Assembly: GCA_020061585.1 (NCBI GenBank)
Contig: JAGUXX010000283.1
Coordinates: 1-43,670 of the forward strand
Reading direction: 5' to 3'
Source: Betaproteobacteria bacterium
Lineage (GTDB): Bacteria; Pseudomonadota; Gammaproteobacteria; Burkholderiales; Thiobacillaceae
DNA: 43,670 bases
How positions within the stretch are numbered: the stretch's first letter is position 1; every line of letters starts with the position of its first letter. The notes under the pieces were generated by a model. That model did no database searches, was not told where the DNA came from, and saw only the letters and a program-made list of their open reading frames with translations. Positions 16,548 through 23,977 of the stretch are shown here, piece by piece. Position numbers and translations under genes: made by a program.

Positions 16548-17309
16548 ATGCCATTGCCGGCGGCCGATCATCTGATTCTGCTGGTCGCCTCGTTCATCGC
16601 CAACTGGTTTTCCGCCTTGTCCGGCGGCGGCGCCGGGCTAATCCAGTTTCCGATGCTGATTTTTCTGGGCTTGCCGTTCGGCGTCGCGCTGGCGACGCAC
16701 AAGGTGGCCAGCGTGTTTCTGGGGGTCGGCGCGATCATGCGCCACCTGCGCGAAAGCCATCTGGAACGGCGTTTCTCGTTGATCATCCTCGGCGCCGGCC
16801 TGCCTGGCGTGGTGCTCGGCGCGGTCAGCATATTGCATGTGCCGCCGGCCTGGGCGACGCTGGCGCTCGGCGTGCTGACCCTGGGGTTGGGGGTGTATTC
16901 GGTGTTCAAGCCGCAACTGGGCATGGTGTTCGAGCCGAAGAATCGCCACGGCAGCGGATTGTTGCTGGGCATGTTCGGCTTGTTCGTGGTCGGCGTGCTG
17001 AACGGCTCGATCACCTCCGGCACCGGTCTGTTCCTGACCCTCTGGCTGATCCGCCATTTCGGCCTGGACTACAAACGCGCCGTCGCCTACACCCTGATCC
17101 TGTGCGGCTTGATCTGGAACGGTACCGGCGCCGTCGTGCTCGGCGCCATCGGCACCGTGGCCTGGGACTGGATGCCGGCGCTGCTGGTCGGTTCCATCGT
17201 CGGCGGCTATCTTGGCAGCCATTTCGCTATTGCCAAGGGCAATCTGTGGATCAAGCGCGCCTTCGAGTTCACCACCATCGCCATCGGCATCAAGCTGATT
17301 TTCTTCTGA
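16548..17309 (+). CDS. TauE/SafE (TSUP) family membrane exporter
   Basis: 253 residues with about eight hydrophobic segments. The N-terminal repeat shows LSGGGAGLIQFPMLIFLGLPFGVALATHKVASVFLG, and the second half has GVLNGSITSGTGLFLTLWLIRHFGLDYKRAVAYTLI, the two-repeat signature of the TSUP family. Family members carry sulfite, sulfoacetate, thiosulfate or other anions. In a genome with sulfide oxidation genes sulfite export is a reasonable idea, but the substrate cannot be read from sequence. It starts two bases after the DUF190 stop with GAGG before it, so crcB, DUF190 and this gene form one operon. Confidence 0.9.
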   Translation: MPLPAADHLILLVASFIANWFSALSGGGAGLIQFPMLIFLGLPFGVALATHKVASVFLGVGAIMRHLRESHLERRFSLIILGAGLPGVVLGAVSILHVPPAWATLALGVLTLGLGVYSVFKPQLGMVFEPKNRHGSGLLLGMFGLFVVGVLNGSITSGTGLFLTLWLIRHFGLDYKRAVAYTLILCGLIWNGTGAVVLGAIGTVAWDWMPALLVGSIVGGYLGSHFAIAKGNLWIKRAFEFTTIAIGIKLIFF

Positions 17310-17324
17310 ATATCCGCAGTCTGA

Positions 17325-17483
<159 letters not shown>

Positions 17484-17797
17484 TCGTTTGATATGGTGTG
17501 CTTGCTCACGGATCAGTGACCAGATCTTCGTGCCTGGGTGTTCAGGTCAACTGTGTTCGATCTGAACTTCGACTAAGCAGCGAAAGCGGTTATTGGCTGG
17601 AATGGATTGCCCCGACTCTGAACGACAGCTTATGTTAAGGCTTGTCCGCCGCCTGCCCTGCCGCGCAGGTCTCTGAACACGCGCTGACGCAAACCGGGCA
17701 GGCGGCGGACAAAAGCCTTAACATAAGCTGTCTTACGCAGACTACCCGATAACCGTCAGTTGTCCGAGCGCTATCAGCAGGTTCTGCCGGCATTACA
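17484..17797. other. Gene-free stretch holding a long palindrome
   Basis: No plausible coding region is visible. It contains the 109-base palindrome at 17624-17732 and, before it, a sequence (TCTGAACGACAGCTTATG at 17617-17634) whose core recurs in altered form at 18616-18631. It looks like intergenic debris of a small accessory patch. Confidence 0.6.
17624..17732. repeat. Long imperfect palindrome, possible miniature element
   Basis: The left arm 17624-17658 begins GACAGCTTATGTTAAGGC and continues TTGTCCGCCGCCTGCCC. The right arm 17696-17732 is its complement with two extra bases (AAAA for TT opposite). The loop is 37 bases. The arms match at essentially every position. It could be a MITE-like element, a large hairpin terminator or a recombination site; I do not recognise it. 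It is not an attC site, because the GTT and AAC trinucleotides are in the reverse order. Confidence 0.8.
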
Positions 17798-18169
17798 TCA
17801 AGCAATCACCGCCTCGAGTACAACTCTATCTGCTGCCGCACGTACTTCCTTGAAACGGCCATGTCCAGGATGAGGACGTTCTTCCACGCTAACCAAGCCT
17901 GCGTGTTCCAAGTCATCGATATCGCGCTTCACCGCACTGCGATCTCGCTTGAGACGTGCGGCAATGTCGGTGATTGAACCAGGGTGTGCCTTGATTGCCC
18001 GAAACAGGGCGATCTTTGCGGTAGTCAGGATGCGAGCCAGTTCTTCCGGGTCTTCGTAGGCGATGATCCGCTCAGCGGGGATGGGTTGAACCTGATCGGC
18101 CAACTTGGCGATCACCCGGCCGCGTTTGAAGAAGCCTTCTACATTGTCTGTCTTGATCACTGTTTTCAT
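17798..18169 (-). CDS. Putative antitoxin, winged-HTH protein (TumA-like partner)
   Basis: 123 residues. The central part is a winged helix-turn-helix: ILTTAKIALFRAIKAHPGSITDIAARLKRDRSAVKRDIDDLEHAGLVSVEER. This resembles the HVO_A0114-like DNA-binding proteins found beside TumE toxins. It should bind the operon promoter and neutralise TumE; that is known only from relatives. Its ATG overlaps the stop of the TumE gene in an ATGA, and a perfect AGGAGG lies six bases upstream, so this start is much better than a GTG/ATG further up. Confidence 0.75.
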   Translation of the reverse strand: MKTVIKTDNVEGFFKRGRVIAKLADQVQPIPAERIIAYEDPEELARILTTAKIALFRAIKAHPGSITDIAARLKRDRSAVKRDIDDLEHAGLVSVEERPHPGHGRFKEVRAAADRVVLEAVIA

Positions 18170-18462
18170 GTCTTGCCTCCTATTGCCAACCAATCCTGTT
18201 CGAAGCGAGCTTCGATATCCTCGAAGGTGTTGAAGCCAACCGGCTCGATACTGCCCATGTGATGCCGATGGTGATAACCATGGGCATTGTCATACCCAAT
18301 CACCCGGCCGTTATCGCCTGGATACAACGAGTGATTGATGTAAGCCAGGTAGTAACGCACGACCTTGCCGGTGTGATCTACCCAGATTTCACGACGCAAC
18401 AGGCCATTGCCACGCTTGCGGGAAATGCTGAAGGTTTCGTCCACGATCTTTGTTTCAGACAT
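18166..18462 (-). CDS. TumE-family toxin (DUF6516)
   Basis: 98 residues, beginning MSETKIVDETFSISRKRGNG. The core LLRREIWVDHTGKVVRYYLAYINH and the strongly conserved GRVIGYDNAHGYHHRHHMG are diagnostic of the TumE/DUF6516 family. The toxin is the first gene of the pair and is followed with a four-base overlap by the HTH protein. The biochemical target of TumE proteins is not known to me. The pair occupies an accessory patch between the TauE exporter and the multiheme cytochrome. The ATG at 18462 is preferred over one five codons upstream (MILLI). Confidence 0.8.
   Translation of the reverse strand: MSETKIVDETFSISRKRGNGLLRREIWVDHTGKVVRYYLAYINHSLYPGDNGRVIGYDNAHGYHHRHHMGSIEPVGFNTFEDIEARFEQDWLAIGGKT
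18176..18181 (-). promoter_or_regulatory. Ribosome-binding site that sets the antitoxin start
   Basis: A perfect AGGAGG (minus strand) lies six bases before the ATG at 18169, inside the 3' end of the TumE gene. It suggests that the antitoxin is translated strongly and partly independently of the toxin. Confidence 0.8.
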
Positions 18463-18937
18463 GATTAATAATATCATGCCTGATGGTTGAGGATGTCAAA
18501 TCTGACCGCATACCTCCGTCTGCTTCGAGGCGGCAGGAGACGGGTTTCCCGCCAAGTTCAATGGCTGCAACAGGTTGAAAACCGAAATTCACAGCCGTTG
18601 GAAGCAGTCATTCACGAACGACAGCTTTATGAAATCGGGGAATGGCGGCAGTGGCTGACGACCTGAAGCAGATCGACAGCCAGCTTTCAGCGTGGAGCCG
18701 ACACTGGGGATGTCCCTGTCGTCAGGCAGCATCAGTGTATTGACGCCGCCGGCAACACCGGTCCAGAAAAAACTACCGGACCCCGAGGGGGCCGGTGTCA
18801 TCCAAAAACCGCGGTTGCGGTTGTCGCGGGCGCGCCTTCTCCGGCGCGATGTCGAGACGACCGGAGCAAGCTGGCCTTGACAGGCGCCCCGGCGCGTGGA
18901 GCCGGCCAGGTTTCCAGGTTCAGTCGGTCGATGCCCC
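18463..18937. other. Gene-free stretch between TumE and the multiheme cytochrome
   Basis: About 475 bases without a convincing gene on either strand. The only things seen are the motif GAACGACAGCTTTATG (18616-18631), similar to 17620-17634, and GC-rich inverted pieces around 18760-18800 (ACCGGTCC paired with GGACC). The base composition rises to very GC-rich near the cytochrome end. The region may contain an unrecognised small RNA or simply decayed DNA. Confidence 0.55.
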
Positions 18938-20908
18938 TCAGTGCATCGTGGTGTAACCGATCAGCACCAGGCTCAGCAGCAGGAAGCCAGCCAGGATTAG
19001 CAGCGCCGAGAGGATGGTGGCGAGGCTCTCCACCGTGCGGGTCGGGCGCTTGACCAGGTATTTCTCCAGTTCGCCGGCCGCCACCAGACGATCGTATTCC
19101 TGGGTGTGCTCGTACTTGAACTCTTCCAGCGGCACCGCGCCGGTGAAGATGGTGGTGCTGAGCGGGAATTTCTCCGGCCGGAAGTGCACGTTGAAGAAGT
19201 GCACCGAGAACAGGAACACCGTCGCCAGCAAGGCTTCCTCGGCATGAATGATGGTGGCGAGGTTGAATACCCAGCCCGGCAGATAGTCTGAGGTCAGGGT
19301 CGGGTTGAACATCATCAGGCCGGTCATGCCGATCGCCATCGCGCCCCAGAACGGCGCCCAGTAGTCGAATTTCTGCCAGTAGGTCCAGCGTTCGAACTTG
19401 GGTCGCGAGGTGAAGCCGAGGAACCACTTGTACATGCGCAGGATGTCCTTCAGATCCTGCCAGTTGGGGATCATCGAGGTGGGGCCGAACCAGCGGAAGG
19501 TCTCGCGGGTGCGCCAGATGTTGAACAGCGCGATGGCGATATGTCCCAGGAATACGGTCAACCAGATGACCGCCGCGGTGCGGTGGATGACACCTTCCCA
19601 GATCGGCCCGCCGAGCAGGGTCATCACCGCCTTGGCCCAGTCGGTATGCGAGAACAGCAAGGTGGTGCCGGTGATCACCAGGATCATCGTGCTGATCGCG
19701 AACAAGACGTGGATCCAGCGCCAGACCGGGCTGAAACGGCGGAAGAACACCGCGTCCGGATGCTCGACGTCTTCACGGTGACCGCAGCCTTTCAGATGGT
19801 CCATCAGTTCGCGATAGAACCAGAGGATTACATGCGTCCAGAAGAACAGCATGACGCCGTAAATCAGGAACTCCATGAATTTGCTGACGATGAACATGTC
19901 CGGATATTTCTCGAAGTTGCTTGCGTCGCCGTGGGCATGGAAGCTGAGGAAACCTTCGCCGGCATTTTCATGGCAGGTGTTGCAGGTCTTCAGGCGGTTG
20001 TTGATGTGGATGGTGGACGTGGGGTCATCGACGGTCTTGATGTTGTGGCCGCCGTGGCAGTCATAGCATTTCGCCGTATTGGTATAGCCGAGCCGGTTGA
20101 CCTGGCCGTGGTAGGACTTGAAGTAGGTCTCGCGTGCTTTTTCGTGGCAATCGCCGCAGTTCTTGGTGATCGCCAGCTTCATCGGATCGCCCTTGGCGGT
20201 GCTGATGTTGTGCGTGCTGTGGCAGTCGGAGCAGACCGCGCTCTGGGTGTCGCGCTTTTCCAGTACCGCTTTGCCGTGCATGGAAACCTTGTATTCCGCC
20301 AGCGCCTTTTCGTGGCAGCGACCACAGACCTCCGGGTTTTTCAGCCGATGTTCGGCACGCTGGATGCTGCCCAGAGCACCGATGTTGTGGGCGTCATGGC
20401 AGTCGTAACAGGTGGCGTTGATCTTGGAGATATCTTTCTTGTGTGGTTGGGCATGCACCGAATGCAGGTAGCTTTCCATCTGCTCGACGACGATGCCGAG
20501 CCGCTTGTATTCGGGGTTCGGCTGGTCTTTCTGCGCCGCCAGTTTCTGTTTGTGGCATTCGATGCAGCCGACGCTCTTGGGTAGCGGTTTGGCGTGCGGC
20601 AGTTTGGTGATGTTGTTGTGGCAGCCGGTACACAACTGTTTGCCGTGCACGCTGTGCTCGAACACCTTGTCGTCGATGAAGATGAAGTTCTTGCTGCCGT
20701 CGCTGCGCACCTTCACCTTCTCTTCCGGGTCGGCGTGGCAGCGCAGGCAGCGAAAGTTGGCGATCTCGGCCCGCGCCGGCTGGGCGCTTGCCGGGACCAA
20801 CGACTGGCTGGCGGTATCGAGGCTGGCATGGGCGAGCGGCGGGAGCGGGAATAGCAGCAGAAACGATGCGATTAACCCGACAAGCGACTTCCAGGTTGGA
20901 CTTGCCAT
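18938..20908 (-). CDS. CbcL-like fusion: nine-heme cytochrome c plus b-type membrane domain
   Basis: 656 residues. A signal sequence (SLVGLIASFLLLFPLPPLAHA) leads a periplasmic part with exactly nine CxxCH sites in order CLRCH, CTGCH, CIECH, CYDCH, CGRCH, CSDCH, CGDCH, CYDCH, CNTCH. The C-terminal half has about six membrane helices with His in WTHVILWFY, WIHVLFA, GVIHRTAAVIW, LGHIAIALF, IIHAEEALLA and VHFFNVHF, suited to two b hemes as in the HydC/FdnI family. A nonaheme c plus diheme b fusion is the layout of Geobacter CbcL, an inner-membrane quinone/periplasm electron gate for metal reduction. Here the direction could be either way. The ATG at 20908 has GGAGA five bases upstream. It is divergent from fccAB. 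Confidence 0.88.
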   Translation of the reverse strand: MASPTWKSLVGLIASFLLLFPLPPLAHASLDTASQSLVPASAQPARAEIANFRCLRCHADPEEKVKVRSDGSKNFIFIDDKVFEHSVHGKQLCTGCHNNITKLPHAKPLPKSVGCIECHKQKLAAQKDQPNPEYKRLGIVVEQMESYLHSVHAQPHKKDISKINATCYDCHDAHNIGALGSIQRAEHRLKNPEVCGRCHEKALAEYKVSMHGKAVLEKRDTQSAVCSDCHSTHNISTAKGDPMKLAITKNCGDCHEKARETYFKSYHGQVNRLGYTNTAKCYDCHGGHNIKTVDDPTSTIHINNRLKTCNTCHENAGEGFLSFHAHGDASNFEKYPDMFIVSKFMEFLIYGVMLFFWTHVILWFYRELMDHLKGCGHREDVEHPDAVFFRRFSPVWRWIHVLFAISTMILVITGTTLLFSHTDWAKAVMTLLGGPIWEGVIHRTAAVIWLTVFLGHIAIALFNIWRTRETFRWFGPTSMIPNWQDLKDILRMYKWFLGFTSRPKFERWTYWQKFDYWAPFWGAMAIGMTGLMMFNPTLTSDYLPGWVFNLATIIHAEEALLATVFLFSVHFFNVHFRPEKFPLSTTIFTGAVPLEEFKYEHTQEYDRLVAAGELEKYLVKRPTRTVESLATILSALLILAGFLLLSLVLIGYTTMH

Positions 20909-20913
20909 TTGCG

Positions 20914-20918
20914 TCTCC
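20914..20918 (-). promoter_or_regulatory. Ribosome-binding site that sets the CbcL-like start
   Basis: GGAGA on the minus strand, five bases before the ATG at 20908. The alternative ATG at 20920 overlaps this site, so the shorter protein is favoured. Confidence 0.7.
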
Positions 20919-21092
20919 ATGTATGCGCTTGTGCGGAAGCGGCTGCTTTACTTGTAAAAGAGATGTACTGAAACACACGGAACTTCTCACCGGTTTCGGT
21001 ACGTATCTACCAAATTGTCGGCATAGACTACGAGGAAGGTAGGGCTATCGCAATCCCATTTTTGCATAACAACAAAATAAGAATATGTTAAT

Positions 21093-21105
21093 AATCAATA
21101 TGTTG
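21093..21105 (+). promoter_or_regulatory. Candidate IHF site between the CbcL-like gene and fccA
   Basis: AATCAATATGTTG matches the consensus WATCAANNNNTTR at every defined position and lies in an AT-rich tract between two divergent genes. A match of this quality can still occur by chance in AT-rich DNA. Confidence 0.35.
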
Positions 21106-21270
21106 CGATGCAAAATGAGTGCATGACGTGCTTGCTTAAAGCGTCTTGACGGGTTACAAGTGCGCAAAGTCATCATGGCAAACAGGGTTGTGGCGATGTC
21201 GGCCCCGACGCGTTCTGAATGAAATCGAGCGGTGATCTTCGTAACATTTTCCTGAGAACTGGAGGAGTCG

Positions 21271-21840
21271 ATGCGCAAGGGAGTATTGGCTGTGGCCCTG
21301 TTTTGGTTCAGCGGCGCGGCAACGGCGGCATTGGATATCGAAGTGCTGGCGCGTACCTGCAACAACTGTCATGGCGTCAGCGGCGTCAGCGTCGGCCAGT
21401 CGATGCCCTCGATCGGCGGGTTGCCGCGCGAATATCTGAAAACCGTGATGAAGCAATGGAAATACGACGAGCGCGGCGCAGCGACAATGAACCGTATCGT
21501 CAAGGGCTTCAGCGACGATGAAATCGACGCGCTGGCCGTCTACTTTTCCAAGAAGCGCTGGGTGCCGGTGCCGCAAGGCGTTGGCGCCAAACTGTTGGCC
21601 AGGGGCAAGGGCGTGATCTCGGAAAATTGCGAGGATTGCCACGGTCTTACCGGTAGCGATCCGGATGAAGATGCGCCTAAGATCAACGGCCAGTGGGCAA
21701 AATACATGCAACTGGAACTGGAGAAATACCGCGACGACGGGTTCTTGATGCCGCATCGGAAAATGAAAAGAACCGCCCGCAAGATGAATCCGGCTGATGT
21801 TCCGGCGGCCGCGCATTACTACGGCGCACAACGCAAATGA
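21271..21840 (+). CDS. fccA: Flavocytochrome c sulfide dehydrogenase, diheme cytochrome subunit
   Basis: 189 residues. A signal peptide (MRKGVLAVALFWFSGAATA) precedes two cytochrome c domains with CNNCH at ~31-35 and CEDCH at ~113-117, and distal methionines in the usual positions (MPSIGGLP, MPHRKMKR). FccA accepts electrons from the FccB flavin during periplasmic sulfide oxidation to sulfur and passes them to a soluble cytochrome. GGAGGAG stands just before the ATG. The stop overlaps ATG of the possible longer fccB reading. It is divergent from the CbcL-like gene. Confidence 0.92.
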   Translation: MRKGVLAVALFWFSGAATAALDIEVLARTCNNCHGVSGVSVGQSMPSIGGLPREYLKTVMKQWKYDERGAATMNRIVKGFSDDEIDALAVYFSKKRWVPVPQGVGAKLLARGKGVISENCEDCHGLTGSDPDEDAPKINGQWAKYMQLELEKYRDDGFLMPHRKMKRTARKMNPADVPAAAHYYGAQRK

Positions 21841-21843
21841 GCC

Positions 21844-21848
21844 AGGAG
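21844..21848 (+). promoter_or_regulatory. Ribosome-binding site that sets the fccB start
   Basis: AGGAG lies six bases before the ATG at 21855. An ATG at 21837 that overlaps the fccA stop has no such site, so MHAIDRRGFIK is the likelier N-terminus and puts the twin arginine at residues 6-7. Confidence 0.75.
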
Positions 21849-21854
21849 ACAGCC

Positions 21855-23198
21855 ATGCATGCCATCGATCGTCGCGGTTTCATCAAGGCGCTTGCCGCCG
21901 CCTCCACGGCTTCCATCCTGAGCATTCCGGGCGCGCATGCGGCCAAAACCAAGGCGCGCGTCGTCGTGGTCGGCGGCGGCTACGGCGGGGCCACCGCCGC
22001 CAAATATCTGCGCCTGCTGGATGCCGGTATCGACGTCACGCTGATCGAGCGGGAGGCTGTCTATACCTCATGCCCGCTGTCGAATGAAGTCATCGCCGGC
22101 GATCGCAATATCAAAACCTTGCAGGTCGGCTACAAGGGGTTGCAGAAGCGCGGCGTCAAAGTGGTGCGCGACGAAGTCACGCAAATCGATCCGGTCAAGA
22201 AAACCGTCGCCACCGCCAGCGGCAAAAGCTTCGGCTACGACGCGCTGGTGCTGTCGCCGGGTGTCGATTTCAACTACGACGCGGTGGCCGGGCTGAGCGA
22301 AGCATTGGCGCGGACCACGCTGCCGCATGCCTGGAAAGCCGGCCCGCAAACGCTGATCCTGCAACAGCAGTTGGCGGCGATGCCGGATGGCGGCACCTTC
22401 ATCATCGCCGTGCCGCCGGGTCCGTTCCGCTGCCCGCCCGGCCCATACGAACGCGCCGCGCAGGTGGCGCTGCACTGCAAGCATCATGGCAAGAAGAAGG
22501 CCAAGGTGCTGATTCTGGATGCCAACGATTCCTTTTCGAAGAAGCCGCTGTTCGAGCAGGCGTGGAAGGAACTCTATGGCTACGGCGAAGGCGGCATGAT
22601 CGAGTGGGTTTCCGGCTCCAACGACGGCAAGGTGGAACGCGTCGATGCGCAAAGCCGAACCTGTTACACCGGCTTTGGCGAACACCAGGGCGATGTGGTC
22701 AACATCATCCCGCCGCACCATGCCGGCAAGATCGCGAAAGATCTGGGCCTGGCGACGTTCAAGGACAAATGGTGCGAGGTGAAGCCGGCCAGCATGGAAT
22801 CGACCAAGGAGAAGGACATCTACGTCATCGGCGATGCCTGCGTCGGCGGTGAGCTGGCCAGCAACAATGCTTTTCCGAAATCGGCGCACATGGCGATGTC
22901 GCAGGCCAAGGTGGTGGCCGCCAGTCTGGTCGCCAAATTCAACGCCTTGCCGGCGCCGCAGGCGATCTACACCAATACCTGCTACAGCGTGGTGGCGCAC
23001 GACTGGGGCTTCTCGGTGGTGCACCTGTATCGGGTGCGCGATGGCCAGTGGGTGTACATCAAGGAAGGCAGCGGCATTTCGCCGGTGACCTTCGGTACGC
23101 CGCAAAAGCCGGAACCGGTGCCGCGTATCTACCGCAAGCTGGAAGTGGAATATGCCGACGGCTGGCTGCGCAACGTGCTGGCGGATGCTTTTGCCTAA
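21855..23198 (+). CDS. fccB: Flavocytochrome c sulfide dehydrogenase, flavin subunit
   Basis: 447 residues. A Tat signal (DRRGFIKALAAASTAS, cleavage near HAAK) exports the folded flavoprotein. The FAD motif is VVVVGGGYGGATAAKYLRLL. TSCPLSNEV contains the Cys that carries the covalent 8-alpha-S-thioether FAD in characterised FccB proteins. FRCPPGPYERA holds a Cys of the redox-active disulfide. The ADP-binding second site is DIYVIGDACVGG. The C-terminal domain (YSVVAHDWGFSVVHLYRV) is typical. With FccA it oxidises sulfide in the periplasm. Neighbouring sox or dsr genes are not in the window. Confidence 0.95.
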   Translation: MHAIDRRGFIKALAAASTASILSIPGAHAAKTKARVVVVGGGYGGATAAKYLRLLDAGIDVTLIEREAVYTSCPLSNEVIAGDRNIKTLQVGYKGLQKRGVKVVRDEVTQIDPVKKTVATASGKSFGYDALVLSPGVDFNYDAVAGLSEALARTTLPHAWKAGPQTLILQQQLAAMPDGGTFIIAVPPGPFRCPPGPYERAAQVALHCKHHGKKKAKVLILDANDSFSKKPLFEQAWKELYGYGEGGMIEWVSGSNDGKVERVDAQSRTCYTGFGEHQGDVVNIIPPHHAGKIAKDLGLATFKDKWCEVKPASMESTKEKDIYVIGDACVGGELASNNAFPKSAHMAMSQAKVVAASLVAKFNALPAPQAIYTNTCYSVVAHDWGFSVVHLYRVRDGQWVYIKEGSGISPVTFGTPQKPEPVPRIYRKLEVEYADGWLRNVLADAFA

Positions 23199-23234
23199 GC
23201 AGCGGGATCGTTGAATTTGGTCACACTATTGATA

Positions 23235-23347
23235 CGGCCAGATTTATCCGCGATTGCCGGTCGGGCTGTAGGGTGCGCCATGCGCACCGCTTAACGTGGA
23301 ATGGTGCGTATGGCGCACTCTACGGTTTCACGGATAAATCGGGCCGG
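23235..23347. repeat. GTAGGGTGCGCC palindrome, copy 2, inside a second inverted repeat
   Basis: The inner element 23268-23323 has 21-base arms with two mismatches around a 14-base loop. It is enclosed by another pair: CGGCC-A-GATTTATCCG at 23235-23250 and its complement at 23331-23347, nearly perfect. The whole lies between the convergent ends of fccB and the rubredoxin gene and probably ends transcription from both sides. Confidence 0.88.
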
Positions 23348-23376
23348 ATCTATAAGCCAGTGGTTCGGCGCTCGCC

Positions 23377-23577
23377 TTAATCCAGATGCAATTCGAAATC
23401 CGCCTTGGTGACGCCACAGTCCGGGCAGGCCCAGAGATCGGGAATGTCCTCCATCGGCGTGCCGGGGGCGATACCTTCTTCCGGGATGCCTTTTGCTTCG
23501 TCATAAATGTAGTCGCACACCAGGCAGATCCACTTGCGGGTGCCGACGGCGACTTCCGCTTCGGCGAGTTGGGTCAT
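23377..23577 (-). CDS. Rubredoxin
   Basis: 66 residues. The one-iron FeS4 site is formed by [13 protein letters not shown] and [12 protein letters not shown], and [20 protein letters not shown] is the family signature. Rubredoxin passes single electrons to flavoproteins or oxygenases. It is the last gene of the OsmC/acyl-CoA dehydrogenase/DUF302 group and starts one base past the DUF302 stop codon, so it is surely co-transcribed. An N-terminal extension of ~14 residues ([14 protein letters not shown]) precedes the core. Confidence 0.95.
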   Translation of the reverse strand: MTQLAEAEVAVGTRKWICLVCDYIYDEAKGIPEEGIAPGTPMEDIPDLWACPDCGVTKADFELHLD

Positions 23578-23578
23578 G

Positions 23579-23968
23579 TCAGTTCTCCTTGAAGGGGTCC
23601 AGCGCGGCGAGGATGCCGGTAAAGAGCGGGTCGATATCCATCGCGATGGCATCCAGTTCCGGTTTGGCGTACGGCGCGAAAACGGCCTTGGCGGTGCGGT
23701 AGGCGACCACGGTTTTGCCTTCGGCGGCGTACAGATGGATGCGCAGCGGGATGTCGATGCCGGCCGGCTTGTGCGCCTTCCAGACCCGGATCGCGAAATC
23801 CGGGCGAAAGATTTCCAGAATCTGATCGGCTGGGACTTCGATGCCTTTCTTGGCGCAATTGGCCTGGCCGTTGATGTGCGCGAGCACACCCATCGGCGCG
23901 GCCTGCGCGGCTTCGGTCAGTTTCGCGGCGGCCGTATCGGCGTCGAGGGTGACGGTAAAGGTGATCAC
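23579..23968 (-). CDS. DUF302 family protein
   Basis: 129 residues, without signal peptide. The pattern [40 protein letters not shown] then [49 protein letters not shown] is that of DUF302, including EIFRP (usually E-CNP) and the conserved region after it. The single Cys is in GQANCAKKG. The fold is known but the function is not; genes of this family are frequent near sulfur-metabolism genes. GGAGACA stands before the ATG. The acyl-CoA dehydrogenase gene precedes it by nine bases. Confidence 0.8.
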   Translation of the reverse strand: MITFTVTLDADTAAAKLTEAAQAAPMGVLAHINGQANCAKKGIEVPADQILEIFRPDFAIRVWKAHKPAGIDIPLRIHLYAAEGKTVVAYRTAKAVFAPYAKPELDAIAMDIDPLFTGILAALDPFKEN

Positions 23969-23977
23969 GATGTCTCC

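Larger units (their letters stand above)
20909..21270. promoter_or_regulatory. Divergent promoter region of the CbcL-like gene and fccAB
   Basis: 362 bases with no gene. The middle (21055-21115) is much more AT-rich than its surroundings and contains a perfect IHF consensus at 21093-21105. A small inverted repeat CTTTAC-TT-GTAAAAG lies at 20946-20960, near the cytochrome side. I could not find a convincing sigma-70 or sigma-54 promoter for either gene. Confidence 0.6.

Noticed and set aside
17624..17732. An integron attC site
   Set aside because: attC sites begin with an AAC-containing box and end with GTT; here the left arm has GTTAAGG and the right arm CCTTAAC, the reverse order.
17586..17732. 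A Tn3-derived miniature element, suggested by arms ending in GTTAAG
   Set aside because: The outer parts of the two 38-base windows do not match each other and lack the GGGG ends.
18589..18801. A 70-codon frame on the minus strand in the gene-free stretch
   Set aside because: No ribosome-binding site or recognisable pattern, and it crosses the repeated decayed motif.
21093..21270. A sigma-54 promoter for fccA or the CbcL-like gene
   Set aside because: Candidate GG-N10-GC pairs (near 21151 and near 21050 on the other strand) miss several fixed bases of the consensus, unlike the site at 25867-25882.
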